Below are positions 33,868 to 43,407 of a stretch of 64,000 nucleotides of DNA, in pieces; position 1 is the stretch's first letter, and each line of letters begins with the position of its first letter. This DNA comes from Pseudomonas alliivorans. GTDB lineage: Bacteria > Pseudomonadota > Gammaproteobacteria > Pseudomonadales > Pseudomonadaceae. A program made the translations under genes and the position numbers. Under the pieces are notes generated by a model, which was not told the DNA's origin, ran no database searches, and was given only the letters and a program-made list of their open reading frames with translations. The stretch spans positions 153,579 to 217,578 of the forward strand of contig NZ_JAFFZW010000009.1 in assembly GCF_017826695.1 (NCBI RefSeq), written 5' to 3'.

Positions 33868-35202
33868 TCAGCGCAGCATACCGCCGCTGCCACCGTAGCC
33901 CTTCAGGTTGGCTTTCTTCATCAGGGATTCATACTGGTGCGAAACGAGGTGAGATTGCACTTGGGACATGAAGTCCATCACAACCACGACCACGATCAGC
34001 AACGAGGTCCCGCCAAGGTAGAACGGTACGTTTGCCGCAACCACCAGAAACTGGGGGAGCAGACACACGGCCGTCATATAAAGAGCACCGAACATGGTCA
34101 AACGAGTCAAAACGCCATCAATGTAGCGCGCTGACTGCTCGCCTGGACGAATACCCGGAATAAAGGCACCGGACTTCTTCAGGTTTTCCGCTACGTCTTT
34201 CGGATTGAACATCAACGCCGTATAGAAGAAGCAGAAGAAAATAATCCCTGCACTAAACAGCAGAATATTCAACGGCTGACCAGGAGCGATCGACTGCGAG
34301 ATGTCCTGCAGCCAGCCCAGACCTTCAGACTGACCAAACCAGGAACCCAGCGAAGCCGGGAACAGCAAAATGCTGCTCGCAAAAATGGCCGGAATCACAC
34401 CAGCCATGTTCACTTTCAGCGGCAAGTGGCTTGTCTGCGCAGCGAAGACCTTGCGGCCCTGCTGACGCTTGGCGTAGTGAACAGCGATACGACGCTGACC
34501 ACGCTCAATGAAGACCACGAAACCGATGATCGCTACTGCCAGCAAACCGATTGCGACCAGAGCGAAGATATTGATATCACCCTGACGTGCAGACTCGAAA
34601 GACTGCCCTATCGCTCTCGGAAGACCGGCGACGATACCTGCGAAAATCAACATCGAGATACCGTTGCCGACACCGCGCTCGGTAATCTGCTCGCCCAGCC
34701 ACATCATGAACATCGCACCTGCCACGAAGGTGGTTACGGCCACAAAATGGAAACCCAGGTCCCCAGAAAACGCTACGCCCTGACTGGCCAGACCGACGGA
34801 CATGCCGACAGCTTGAACCAGAGCCAGGACTACGGTGCCATAGCGGGTGTACTGGCTAATCTTGCGACGGCCAGCTTCACCTTCCTTCTTCAACTGCTCC
34901 AGTTGCGGGCTGACGGCGGTCATCAACTGCATGATGATCGATGCCGAAATGTACGGCATGATCCCCAGTGCAAAGATACTCATCCGCTCCAGCGCGCCAC
35001 CGGAAAACATGTTGAACAAGCTAAGAATGGTCCCCTCATTCTGTCGAAACAGTTCTGCGAGTCGGTCCGGGTTGATACCTGGAACCGGGATGTGTGCGCC
35101 TATTCGGTAGACGATAATCGCCAGGAACAGAAAACGCAGACGAGCCCAGAGTTCAGACATACCGCCTTTGCCGAGCGCAGAGAGAGCACCTTGCTTAGCC
35201 AT
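33868..35202 (-). CDS. secY: Sec translocon subunit SecY
   Basis: The 444-aa protein has ten membrane segments, the plug region after the first ([14 protein letters not shown]...), [12 protein letters not shown] and the cytosolic loop [21 protein letters not shown] that contacts SecA and the ribosome. [11 protein letters not shown] tail ends it. It is one base from rplO, the usual spc order. Confidence 0.98.
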
Positions 35203-35637
35203 TTATTCCTCGAACTTGCCGCCAGCTGCTTCGATAGCCGCACGCGCACCTTTGGTGGCGGCGATACCTTTGATGGTGACAGCGCGAGTAACTTCGCCCG
35301 ACAGCATGATTTTCACACGCTGTACGTTCTGGTTAATCACGTTGGCATCCTTCAGGGTCTGCACAGTTACGATGTCGCCTTCCACTTTGGCCAGCTCGGA
35401 CAGACGCACTTCTGCGCGGTCCATGGCTTTCAGGGAAACGAAACCGAATTTTGGCAGGCGACGATGCAGCGGCTGTTGGCCGCCCTCAAAGCCCGGAGCA
35501 ATGGTGCCACCGGAGCGGGAGGTCTGACCTTTGTGGCCGCGGCCACCAGTCTTACCCAAACCGCTACCGATACCACGGCCCGGACGATGCTTTTCGCGAC
35601 GGGAACCCGGCGCTGGACTCAGATCATTGAGTTTCAT
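35203..35637 (-). CDS. rplO: 50S ribosomal protein L15
   Basis: The 144-aa L15 has the Gly-rich N-terminal extension PGRGIGSGLGKTGGRGHKGQ that threads into 23S rRNA and FEGGQQPLHRRLPKFGF. Its stop immediately precedes the secY start; 3 bp separate it from rpmD. Confidence 0.98.
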   Translation of the reverse strand: MKLNDLSPAPGSRREKHRPGRGIGSGLGKTGGRGHKGQTSRSGGTIAPGFEGGQQPLHRRLPKFGFVSLKAMDRAEVRLSELAKVEGDIVTVQTLKDANVINQNVQRVKIMLSGEVTRAVTIKGIAATKGARAAIEAAGGKFEE

Positions 35638-35640
35638 CGA

Positions 35641-35817
35641 TTAACCCTCGACTCGCAGCATGTAGTAAGCCTTGTTGATCATCCCGCGATTTTCGGGAGT
35701 ATCCAGGACTTCTACAGTGTGACCGATGCGACGCAGACCCAAACCCTTAATGCACAATTTGTGATTAGGGATGCGGCCGGTCATGCTTTTGATCAGCGTT
35801 ACTTTTACGGTAGCCAT
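35641..35817 (-). CDS. rpmD: 50S ribosomal protein L30
   Basis: This 58-aa gene reads MATVKVTLIKSMTGRIPNHK at its start and ends in YYMLRVEG. The ATG complement is at 35815-35817 and the TAA at 35641-35643. It fits tightly between rpsE (2 bp) and rplO (3 bp), with typical L30 length and the GLGLRRIGHTVEV core. Confidence 0.97.
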   Translation of the reverse strand: MATVKVTLIKSMTGRIPNHKLCIKGLGLRRIGHTVEVLDTPENRGMINKAYYMLRVEG

Positions 35818-35819
35818 GA

Positions 35820-36320
35820 TCAGATGATCTCCTCAACACGCTTGCCACGCTTGGCAGCGATGGACTCAGGAGACTGCATGCCCTTCAGACCCTTGAAAGT
35901 GGCGTGAACCACGTTTACAGGGTTAGTCGAGCCGTAGCACTTGGCCAACACGTTCTGGACACCAGCAACTTCCAGCACTGCGCGCATTGCGCCGCCAGCG
36001 ATGATACCGGTACCTTCAGAAGCAGGCTGCATGTACACCTTCGAAGCGCCATGGGCGGACTTCATTGCGTACTGCAGTGTGGTGCCGTTCAGATCCACCT
36101 GGATCATGTTGCGGCGAGCAGCTTCCATCGCTTTCTGGATTGCAGCAGGCACTTCACGTGACTTGCCACGGCCGAAGCCAACACGCCCTTTACCATCACC
36201 CACTACGGTCAACGCAGTGAAAGTGAAGATACGGCCGCCTTTTACGGTTTTGGCCACGCGGTTAACTTGAACCAGCTTCTCGATGTAGCCTTCGTCGCGT
36301 TTTTGGTCGTTATTTGCCAT
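35820..36320 (-). CDS. rpsE: 30S ribosomal protein S5
   Basis: The 166-aa S5 has the N-terminal double-stranded RNA-binding fold (VNRVAKTVKGGRIFTFTALTVVG, GRVGFGRGKSREVPAAIQKA) and the C-terminal GGAMRAVLEVAGVQNVL. The spectinomycin-site loop (VAKTVKGGR) looks wild type. It lies 3 bp after rplR. Confidence 0.98.
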   Translation of the reverse strand: MANNDQKRDEGYIEKLVQVNRVAKTVKGGRIFTFTALTVVGDGKGRVGFGRGKSREVPAAIQKAMEAARRNMIQVDLNGTTLQYAMKSAHGASKVYMQPASEGTGIIAGGAMRAVLEVAGVQNVLAKCYGSTNPVNVVHATFKGLKGMQSPESIAAKRGKRVEEII

Positions 36321-36323
36321 AAC

Positions 36324-36674
36324 TTAGAACTCCAGCCCGCCTTCACGAGCAGCATCAGCCAGCGCTTTGACACGGCCGTGGTACTTGAAGCCAGAACGGT
36401 CGAAAGCCACTTGCGATACGCCCGCGGCTTTTGCACGCTCGGCGACCAGCTTGCCAACCTTAGTGGCCGCGTCGATGTTGCCAGTGGCGCCATCACGCAG
36501 TTCTTTGTCCAAAGTCGAGGCGCTTGCCAGGACTTTGCTGCCGTCGGCCGAAATGACCTGGGCATAAATGTGCTGCGAAGAGCGGTGCACGCAGAGACGC
36601 ACGACTTCTAGCTCGTGCATTTTCAGGCGTGCTTTGCGAGCGCGACGCAGTCGGGTAACTTTTTTGACGGTCAT
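36324..36674 (-). CDS. rplR: 50S ribosomal protein L18
   Basis: The 116-aa L18 begins TVKKVTRLRRARKARLKMHE, the basic 5S-rRNA-binding arm, and ends FDRSGFKYHGRVKALADAAR-EGGLEF. L18 brings 5S rRNA into the central protuberance with L5 and L25. Confidence 0.98.
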   Translation of the reverse strand: MTVKKVTRLRRARKARLKMHELEVVRLCVHRSSQHIYAQVISADGSKVLASASTLDKELRDGATGNIDAATKVGKLVAERAKAAGVSQVAFDRSGFKYHGRVKALADAAREGGLEF

Positions 36675-36684
36675 TTGCTATGCC

Positions 36685-37218
36685 CTACTTCTTCTTGGCT
36701 TCTTTACGGCGGACGACTTCGTCCGCGTAACGCACACCTTTGCCTTTGTAAGGCTCAGGACGGCGGAAGTCGCGGATCTCAGCGGCCACTTGACCAACCA
36801 ACTGCTTATCGATACCGCGAATCAGGATATCGGTCTGGCTGGGGGTCTCAGCGGTGATGCCATTCGGCAATTCGTAATCCACCGGGTGCGAGAAGCCAAG
36901 TGCCAGGTTCAGGACCGTGCCTTTTGCTTGCGCTTTGTAACCAACACCGACCAGCTGGAGCTTGCGCTCGAAGCCTTGGCTTACGCCCTGGACCATGTTG
37001 TTAACCAGTGCACGAGTTGTGCCGGCCATTGCGCGGGTTTGTTGATCGCCATTGCGAGCAGCGAAACGCAGCTCACCAGCTTCTTCAACAATCTCAACAG
37101 ACGAATGGACGTTCAGTTCTAGAGTGCCCTTGGCACCCTTCACCGAAAGCTGCTGGCCGACGAGTTTGACTTCGACGCCGGATGGCAGCTTAACGGGGTT
37201 CTTAGCTACGCGTGACAT
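36685..37218 (-). CDS. rplF: 50S ribosomal protein L6
   Basis: The 177-aa L6 has two repeated RNA-binding domains and the C-terminal signature EPYKGKGVRYADE with RRKEAKKK at the end. It is 12 bp downstream of rpsH. L6 lies near the sarcin-ricin loop and the factor-binding site. Confidence 0.98.
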   Translation of the reverse strand: MSRVAKNPVKLPSGVEVKLVGQQLSVKGAKGTLELNVHSSVEIVEEAGELRFAARNGDQQTRAMAGTTRALVNNMVQGVSQGFERKLQLVGVGYKAQAKGTVLNLALGFSHPVDYELPNGITAETPSQTDILIRGIDKQLVGQVAAEIRDFRRPEPYKGKGVRYADEVVRRKEAKKK

Positions 37219-37230
37219 GCTTATCCCCCC

Positions 37231-37623
37231 TTAGAACACAGTGCAAAGCACTTCGCCACCGACACCGGCAGCGCGCGCAGCACGATCCGTCATCACACCT
37301 TTGTTGGTGGAGACGATAGACACACCGAGACCGCCACGAACTTTTGGCAGATCGTCGGAGGACTTGTACTGACGCAAGCCTGGGCGGCTGACGCGCTTAA
37401 CTTCTTCGATGACCGGACGGCCTTCGAAGTACTTAAGCTCGATGGACAGCGATGGTTTAACTTCGCTGCTGATCTGATAACCCGCAATGTAGCCTTCGTC
37501 CTTCAGGACTTTTGCTACAGCAACCTTCAACGTGGAAGATGGCATGCTTACGACGGGCTTTTCAGCCATCTGGGCATTACGGATACGAGTTAGCATGTCC
37601 GCTAACGGGTCCTGCATACTCAT
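37231..37623 (-). CDS. rpsH: 30S ribosomal protein S8
   Basis: The 130-aa S8 begins MSMQDPLADMLTRIRNAQ and ends GVGGEVLCTVF. In E. coli S8 is the autogenous regulator of the spc operon. Here it is preceded by a 213-bp gap with a hairpin and an apparent internal promoter, so it may start a separate transcription unit. Confidence 0.98.
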   Translation of the reverse strand: MSMQDPLADMLTRIRNAQMAEKPVVSMPSSTLKVAVAKVLKDEGYIAGYQISSEVKPSLSIELKYFEGRPVIEEVKRVSRPGLRQYKSSDDLPKVRGGLGVSIVSTNKGVMTDRAARAAGVGGEVLCTVF

Positions 37624-37722
37624 GGGCTAGACGCTCCTAAAACAAAATAATTAGCCTTACGGCTACAGCTTATCGCCGAGATTTTCCGGGCAAGTAAAAA
37701 CACGGGCTCAGGCGAGCCGGCA

Positions 37723-37751
37723 ATTCTAGTCCTACCCCAGAAATGAATCAA
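37723..37751 (-). promoter_or_regulatory. Internal spc promoter upstream of rpsH
   Basis: On the minus strand TTGATT (37751-37746) and TAGAAT (37728-37723) are spaced by exactly 17 bp. The -35 lies inside the downstream arm of the 13-bp hairpin at 37744-37773. The predicted start is about 90 nt before rpsH. Confidence 0.65.
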
Positions 37752-37773
37752 GCCCCAAAAGGGGCTTGATTCA
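37744..37773 (-). terminator. Perfect hairpin between rpsN and rpsH
   Basis: TGAATCAAGCCCC and GGGGCTTGATTCA pair over 13 bp with an AAAA loop. The minus-strand tail CATTTCTGG is a poor T-run, so it may be a partial terminator, a processing site, or a promoter-embedded structure. Confidence 0.55.
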
Positions 37774-37836
37774 AATTCAGGCTTCATTCCAACCGACAAC
37801 CTGCGCCGTCGATCGGATTGAAGCGAGAGTTGCGCC

Positions 37837-38142
37837 TTACCAGCTGGCTTTGACCAGACCTGGTACGTCGCCGCGCATGGCAGCTTCACGCAGCTTGTTA
37901 CGGCCAAGGCCGAACTTGCGGTAAACGCCGTGTGGACGACCAGTGATGCGGCAACGGTTACGCATGCGCGAAGCGCTTGCGTCACGTGGTTGCTTCTGCA
38001 GAGCTACGGTAGCTTCCCAACGCGCTTCTGGACTTGCGTTCAGATCGACGATGACTGCTTTCAGCTCGGCACGCTTCTTGGCGTACTTGGCAACAGTGAG
38101 CTGACGCTTCAGCTCACGGTTTTTCATGCTCTTCTTGGCCAT
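37837..38142 (-). CDS. rpsN: 30S ribosomal protein S14 (zinc-free form)
   Basis: The 101-aa S14 begins AKKSMKNRELKRQLTVAKYA and ends FGLGRNKLREAAMRGDVPG-LVKASW. It has only one Cys (RNRCRITGRPHG), so it is the long C- type. The start at 38142 is the family N-terminus; the open frame continues upstream through rplE without meaning. It lies 13 bp after rplE. Confidence 0.98.
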   Translation of the reverse strand: MAKKSMKNRELKRQLTVAKYAKKRAELKAVIVDLNASPEARWEATVALQKQPRDASASRMRNRCRITGRPHGVYRKFGLGRNKLREAAMRGDVPGLVKASW

Positions 38143-38155
38143 TTTCCTACTCCAA

Positions 38156-38695
38156 TCAGTTGCGGAACGGGAATTTGAAAGCACGCAGCAATGCGCGGCC
38201 TTCATCATCGTTCTTGGCAGTGGTGGTCAGGGTGATGTCCAGACCGCGGAGAGCATCGATCTTGTCGTAGTCGATTTCCGGGAAAATGATCTGCTCTTTC
38301 ACGCCCATGCTGTAGTTACCACGACCATCGAAGGACTTGGCATTCAGGCCGCGGAAGTCGCGAACCCGAGGCAGGGAGATCGACAGCAGACGATCCAGGA
38401 ATTCGTACATACGATCGCGGCGCAGAGTCACTTTGACGCCGATCGGCCATCCTTCACGGACTTTAAAGCCAGCGATGGATTTCCGAGCGTAAGTCACAAC
38501 GACTTTTTGACCGGTGATCTTTTCCAGGTCAGCAACAGCGTGCTCGATGACTTTCTTGTCGCCGATCGCTTCGCCCAAACCCATGTTCAGGGTGATTTTG
38601 GTAACGCGCGGAACTTCCATCACGTTCGCGAGCTTAAGTTCTTCCTTAAGCTTCGGAGCGATTTCCTTCCGGTAAATCTCTTTTAGTCGTGCCAT
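38156..38695 (-). CDS. rplE: 50S ribosomal protein L5
   Basis: The 179-aa L5 begins MARLKEIYRKEIAPKLKEEL and has VTLRRDRMYEFLDRLLSISL and the late GLDITLTTTAKNDDEGRALL. It binds 5S rRNA and touches the P-site tRNA. It follows rplX by 20 bp. Confidence 0.98.
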   Translation of the reverse strand: MARLKEIYRKEIAPKLKEELKLANVMEVPRVTKITLNMGLGEAIGDKKVIEHAVADLEKITGQKVVVTYARKSIAGFKVREGWPIGVKVTLRRDRMYEFLDRLLSISLPRVRDFRGLNAKSFDGRGNYSMGVKEQIIFPEIDYDKIDALRGLDITLTTTAKNDDEGRALLRAFKFPFRN

Positions 38696-38715
38696 GGTCT
38701 TCTACCTAGCAGTGT

Positions 38716-39030
38716 TCAAGCATCAACCGCTTTTTGGGTCGACTTGAAGACACGAATTTTCTTGCCGTCTTCAACTTTGAAACCAACGCGGTCAGCCTTG
38801 TTGGTTGCGCCGTTGAAAATGGCGACGTTGGAAGCGTGCAGTGGCGCTTCTTTCTCGACGATACCGCCCTGTACGCCCGACATCGGGTTAGGCTTGGTAT
38901 GACGCTTCACCAGGTTGATCCCACCAACGACCAGACGGTCGTCAGCGAGAACCTTGAGCACCTTACCGCGCTTACCTTTGTCTTTGCCGGCGATCACGAT
39001 GATCTCGTCGTCACGACGAATCTTTTGCAT
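38716..39030 (-). CDS. rplX: 50S ribosomal protein L24
   Basis: The 104-aa L24 has an N-terminal KOW motif (DEIIVIAGKDKGKRGKVLKV) and the VKRHTKPNP segment. It is an early 50S assembly initiator. It lies 11 bp after rplN. Confidence 0.98.
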   Translation of the reverse strand: MQKIRRDDEIIVIAGKDKGKRGKVLKVLADDRLVVGGINLVKRHTKPNPMSGVQGGIVEKEAPLHASNVAIFNGATNKADRVGFKVEDGKKIRVFKSTQKAVDA

Positions 39031-39041
39031 GTCGGATCTCC

Positions 39042-39410
39042 TTACAGAACTTCTGGGGCGAGCGAGACGATCTTCATGAACTTCTCAGTACGAAGTTCAC
39101 GGGTCACTGGCCCAAAGATACGGGTACCGATCGGCTCCTGCTTGTTGTTCAACAGAACAGCAGCATTGCCATCGAAGCGGATGATGGAGCCGTCTGCACG
39201 ACGAACGCCATGGCGAGTGCGGACTACAACAGCAGTCATCACTTGACCTTTTTTCACCTTGCCGCGCGGAATTGCTTCCTTCACGGTTACTTTGATGATG
39301 TCACCGATACCAGCGTAACGACGATGGGAGCCACCCAGCACCTTGATGCACATAACGCGGCGTGCGCCGCTGTTATCGGCCACATCGAGCATGGATTGAG
39401 TCTGAATCAT
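39042..39410 (-). CDS. rplN: 50S ribosomal protein L14
   Basis: The 122-aa L14 begins MIQTQSMLDVADNSGARRVM and carries the signature GDIIKVTVKEAIPRGKVKKG. It is the first gene of the spc operon in E. coli order. A 23-bp gap separates it from rpsQ with no terminator, so S10 and spc are probably read through. Confidence 0.98.
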   Translation of the reverse strand: MIQTQSMLDVADNSGARRVMCIKVLGGSHRRYAGIGDIIKVTVKEAIPRGKVKKGQVMTAVVVRTRHGVRRADGSIIRFDGNAAVLLNNKQEPIGTRIFGPVTRELRTEKFMKIVSLAPEVL

Positions 39411-39433
39411 ATAATTTCTCCGACCCTTAGCCC

Positions 39434-39700
39434 TTAGACTTCCACAGCGCGTTCGAGGATATCAACCAATGCCCAAGACTTGGTCTTGGCTACCGGACGA
39501 GTTTCACGAATCGTGACCTTGTCGCCGATATGGCACTGGTTGGTTTCGTCGTGCGCGTGCAGCTTAGTCGAACGCTTAACGTATTTACCGTAGATTGGGT
39601 GCTTTACGCGACGCTCAATCAGAACGGTGATGGTCTTGTCCATCTTGTCGCTGACGACACGGCCAGTCAGCGTACGGACGGTTTTTTCGGCTTCAGCCAT
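39434..39700 (-). CDS. rpsQ: 30S ribosomal protein S17
   Basis: The 88-aa S17 has LTGRVVSDKMDKTITVLIER and GDKVTIRETRPVAKTKSW, an OB-fold binding the 5' domain of 16S rRNA. It ends the S10 gene group and lies 2 bp after rpmC. Confidence 0.98.
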   Translation of the reverse strand: MAEAEKTVRTLTGRVVSDKMDKTITVLIERRVKHPIYGKYVKRSTKLHAHDETNQCHIGDKVTIRETRPVAKTKSWALVDILERAVEV

Positions 39701-39702
39701 GA

Positions 39703-39894
39703 TTACTTACCTGCCTGCTGGTTGAGCACAGTCTTCACGCGAGCGATGTCACGCTTAACTTGCGAGAGCAGGTGAGACTGCCCCAACTGGCCAGTTGCTT
39801 TCTGCATACGCAGATTGAACTGGTCGCGCAGCAGGCCGAGCAGTTGCTCGTTCAGCTGCTGTGCTGATTTTTCACGAAGTTCATTCGCTTTCAT
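39703..39894 (-). CDS. rpmC: 50S ribosomal protein L29
   Basis: The 63-aa L29 is two long helices beginning [18 protein letters not shown]. The ATG (39892-39894) overlaps the rplP stop codon by one base; an in-frame GTG one codon upstream is the alternative. L29 sits at the exit tunnel beside L23 and helps dock SRP and trigger factor. Confidence 0.97.
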
Positions 39895-40307
39895 CACATC
39901 ACCGTCCGCTTAACAAAGGAGGTGGCGAGTGGCAGCTTTGCAGCAGCCAGGGCGAAAGCCTCACGCGCCAGCTCTTCAGTAACACCCTCGATTTCATACA
40001 GGACTTTGCCTGGCTGAATCTGGGCAACCCAGTACTCGACGTTACCCTTACCTTTACCCATCCGAACTTCGAGTGGCTTCTTGGTGACAGGCTTGTCCGG
40101 GAATACACGGATCCAGATCTTGCCGCCACGTTTTACGTGACGGGTCAGAGCACGACGCGCTGACTCGATCTGACGAGCGGTGAGACGACCACGAGCAACA
40201 GACTTCAGCGCGAACTCGCCGAAGCTGACTTTGCTACCGCGCAGTGCCAGACCACGGTTGTGGCCGGTCATCTGCTTGCGGAACTTCGTACGCTTTGGTT
40301 GCAACAT
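39894..40307 (-). CDS. rplP: 50S ribosomal protein L16
   Basis: The 137-aa L16 begins [20 protein letters not shown] and contains [19 protein letters not shown] and [13 protein letters not shown]. The conserved PLEVRMGKG loop includes the arginine hydroxylated in E. coli. It overlaps rpmC by one base. Confidence 0.98.
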
Positions 40308-40319
40308 TTGGCGTACCCC

Positions 40320-41006
40320 TTACTTAGCAGCTTTTTTACGAGGCGCTGGTGCTTGTGGTTTCAGTTCTTCTTGGCGACCACCAATTACTTCGCCTTTGAA
40401 GATCCAAACCTTTACACCGATCACACCATAAGTGGTGTGAGCTTCGTAGTTGGCATAGTCGATGTCGGCACGCAGGGTGTGCAATGGCACACGACCTTCG
40501 CGATACCATTCAGTACGTGCGATTTCAGCACCGCCGAGACGACCGCTCACTTGGATTTTGATGCCTTTGGCACCAATGCGCATTGCGTTCTGTACAGCGC
40601 GCTTCATAGCGCGACGGAACATTACGCGACGCTCCAGCTGCTGAGCTACGCTCTGCGCAACCAACATACCGTCCAGCTCCGGCTTGCGGATCTCTTCGAT
40701 ATTGATGTGCACAGGCACACCCATTTGCTTGGTCAGGTCCTGACGCAGTTTCTCAACATCTTCACCTTTCTTGCCGATCACGATGCCGGGACGAGCGGTG
40801 TGGATGGTGATACGTGCTGTCTGAGCCGGACGATGGATATCGATACGGCTTACGGACGCGCTTTTTAGTTTGTCTTGGAGATACTCTCGCACCTTCAGAT
40901 CAGCGAACAAATAGTCCGCATAAGTCCGACCGTCGGCGTACCAGACGGAGGTGTGCTCCTTGACGATTCCCAGGCGAATGCCAATGGGATGTACTTTCTG
41001 ACCCAT
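40320..41006 (-). CDS. rpsC: 30S ribosomal protein S3
   Basis: The 228-aa S3 has the N-terminal [20 protein letters not shown], a KH domain with the [13 protein letters not shown] loop (about 50-62) and a C-terminal RNA-entry domain. The 41006 start is the family N-terminus; the upstream extension runs through rplV out of frame. It is part of the mRNA helicase site of the 30S entry pore. Confidence 0.98.
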
Positions 41007-41019
41007 CTCTTCGACTCCG

Positions 41020-41352
41020 TTACTTGTCAGCAACCTTGACAGTGATATGGCAAGACCGCTTGACGATGCGATCAGCACGGCCTTTGGCACGTGGCATGAT
41101 TCGCTTCAGCGAACGCCCTTCGTTGACGAAAACGGTGGAGACCTTGAGGTCATCAACGTCTGCGCCTTCGTTATGCTCGGCGTTGGCTACAGCCGACTCC
41201 AGCACTTTCTTCAGGATCTCGGCGGCTTTCTTACTGCTGAAAGCCAACAGGTTGAGCGCTTCGCCCACCTTCTTCCCGCGGATCTGGTCGGCGACCAAGC
41301 GGGCTTTCTGGGCGGAGATTCGAGCGCCCGACAACTTAGCGGCTACTTCCAT
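41020..41352 (-). CDS. rplV: 50S ribosomal protein L22
   Basis: The 110-aa L22 has [21 protein letters not shown] helices and the tunnel loop [20 protein letters not shown], whose tip lines the exit tunnel. The macrolide-associated loop appears intact. Confidence 0.98.
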
Positions 41353-41365
41353 CGTTCCTTACCCC

Positions 41366-41641
41366 TTAACGCTTGGCTTTCTTGTCTGCCACGTGCCCAC
41401 GATATGTGCGGGTACCGGCAAACTCGCCTAGTTTATGGCCGACCATGTCTTCGCTCACGAGAACGGGAACATGCTGACGACCGTTATGCACTGCAATGGT
41501 CAAACCGACCATTTGTGGCAGGATCATCGAACGGCGCGACCAGGTTTTAACTGGTTTGCGATCGTTCTTTTCCGCCGCCACTTCGATCTTCTTCAGTAGG
41601 TGAAGATCAATAAAAGGACCTTTTTTCAGAGAACGTGGCAC
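41366..41641 (-). CDS. rpsS: 30S ribosomal protein S19
   Basis: The 91-aa S19 reads PRSLKKGPFIDLHLLKKIEV at its start and GHKLGEFAGTRTYRGHVADK near the end. The start codon is GTG (complement of CAC at 41639-41641). It lies 16 bp after rplB. Confidence 0.98.
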   Translation of the reverse strand: MPRSLKKGPFIDLHLLKKIEVAAEKNDRKPVKTWSRRSMILPQMVGLTIAVHNGRQHVPVLVSEDMVGHKLGEFAGTRTYRGHVADKKAKR

Positions 41642-41657
41642 TGTCGTATCCCTCTAT

Positions 41658-42482
41658 TTACTTGCGACGACGGACGATCATTTTGTCGGTACGCTTATTA
41701 CCACGAGTCTTCGCGCCCTTAGTCGGGAAGCCCCACGGCGATACCGGATGACGACCACCAGAGGTACGACCTTCACCACCACCATGTGGGTGGTCAACCG
41801 GGTTCATGGCAACACCACGAACGGTTGGGCGAACGCCACGCCAGCGTTTGGCACCAGCTTTACCCAGCGAACGCAGGCTGTGCTCGGAGTTCGAGACTTC
41901 GCCAAGCGTTGCACGGCATTCAGCCAATACTTTACGCATTTCACCGGAGCGAAGACGCAGGGTTACGTACACACCTTCACGAGCGATCAGCTGTGCGGAA
42001 GCACCAGCGGAACGTGCGATCTGTGCGCCTTTACCTGGCTTCAATTCGATGCCGTGTACGGTGCTACCAACTGGAATGTTGCGCAGTTGAAGAGCGTTGC
42101 CCGGCTTGATTGGTGCCAGAGCACCCGCAATCAGCTGGTCGCCAGCACTCACGCCTTTAGGGGCGATGATGTAGCGGCGTTCGCCGTCTGCGTAAAGCAG
42201 CAGAGCAATGTGAGCAGTACGGTTTGGATCGTATTCGATACGCTCGACAGTGGCAGCGATGCCATCTTTGTCGTTGCGACGGAAGTCGACCAGACGATAA
42301 TGCTGCTTATGACCACCACCCACGTGACGTGTAGTGATACGGCCATTATTGTTACGACCACCAGACTTCGATTTTTTCTCGAGCAGCGGTGCGTGAGGAG
42401 CGCCTTTATGCAGCTCCTGGTTGACCACCTTGACCACAAAACGGCGGCCAGGGGAAGTCGGTTTGCATTTAACGATTGCCAT
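41658..42482 (-). CDS. rplB: 50S ribosomal protein L2
   Basis: The 274-aa L2 has the N-terminal KCKPTSPGRRFVVKVVNQEL, an SH3-like core and the C-terminal RGVAMNPVDHPHGGGEGRT, whose His lies near the peptidyl-transferase centre. The tail RGNKRTDKMIVRRRK is highly basic. Confidence 0.98.
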   Translation of the reverse strand: MAIVKCKPTSPGRRFVVKVVNQELHKGAPHAPLLEKKSKSGGRNNNGRITTRHVGGGHKQHYRLVDFRRNDKDGIAATVERIEYDPNRTAHIALLLYADGERRYIIAPKGVSAGDQLIAGALAPIKPGNALQLRNIPVGSTVHGIELKPGKGAQIARSAGASAQLIAREGVYVTLRLRSGEMRKVLAECRATLGEVSNSEHSLRSLGKAGAKRWRGVRPTVRGVAMNPVDHPHGGGEGRTSGGRHPVSPWGFPTKGAKTRGNKRTDKMIVRRRK

Positions 42483-42496
42483 GATGCACCCCTTCC

Positions 42497-42796
42497 TTAC
42501 TCAGCACTGCTGCTGAAATCGAGATCTTGGCCTGGCTGAAGGGAGATAACTGCCTTCTTCCAGTCATTACGCTTGCCCAGACCGCGAGCAGTGCGCTTGC
42601 TCTTACCCAGAACATTCAGGGTAGTAACACGCTCTACTTTCACGCTGAACAGGCTTTCGACGGCCTTCTTGATTTCCAGCTTGGTTGCGTCAGTTGCAAC
42701 CTTGAAAACGAACTGGCCTTTCTTGTCAGCCAGAACCGTGGCCTTTTCGGAAACGTGCGGGCCAAGTAGAACTTTAAATACGCGTTCCTGGTTCAT
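42497..42796 (-). CDS. rplW: 50S ribosomal protein L23
   Basis: The 99-aa L23 begins [20 protein letters not shown]. It has [20 protein letters not shown] in the rRNA-binding loop. Its ATG overlaps the rplD stop as ATGA, so translation is coupled. L23 is the trigger-factor and SRP docking site. Confidence 0.98.
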
Positions 42797-43395
42797 CCCA
42801 GCAGCTCCTCGAATTTCTTCACGGCCGACACGGTGATCAACACCTTGTCGTATGCGATCAGACTAACTGGATCGGAACCCTGTACGTCACGAACATCAAC
42901 GTGCGGCAGGTTACGAGCAGCCAGGTACAGATTCTGGTCAACAGCGTCAGACACGATCAAGACATCAGTCAGACCCATGCCATTCAGCTTGCTCAGCAAG
43001 TCTTTGGTTTTCGGTGCTTCAACAGCGAAGTCCTGAACCACGACCAGACGATCAGTACGAACCAGTTCAGCAAGGATGGAGCGCAGTGCTGCGCGATACA
43101 TCTTCTTGTTGAGCTTCTGAGAGTGGTCCTGTGGACGAGCTGCGAAAGTGGTACCGCCGCCACGCCAGATTGGGCTACGGATAGTACCGGCACGAGCGCG
43201 GCCAGTACCCTTTTGACGCCATGGACGCTTACCGCCACCGGATACGTCAGAACGGGTCTTTTGCTGCTTGCTACCCTGACGACCGCCAGCCATGTAGGCC
43301 ACGACTGCCTGGTGAACCAGCGTCTCGTTGAATTCGCCGCCAAATGTCAGTTCGGAAACTTCGATTGCTTGAGCGTCATTTACATTTAATTGCAT
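42793..43395 (-). CDS. rplD: 50S ribosomal protein L4
   Basis: The 200-aa L4 has the tunnel loop [20 protein letters not shown] followed by [17 protein letters not shown]. In E. coli L4 represses its own S10 operon, but the leader here looks too short for that mechanism. It overlaps rplW by 4 bp. Confidence 0.98.
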
Positions 43396-43407
43396 GTCAG
43401 CTTCCCC

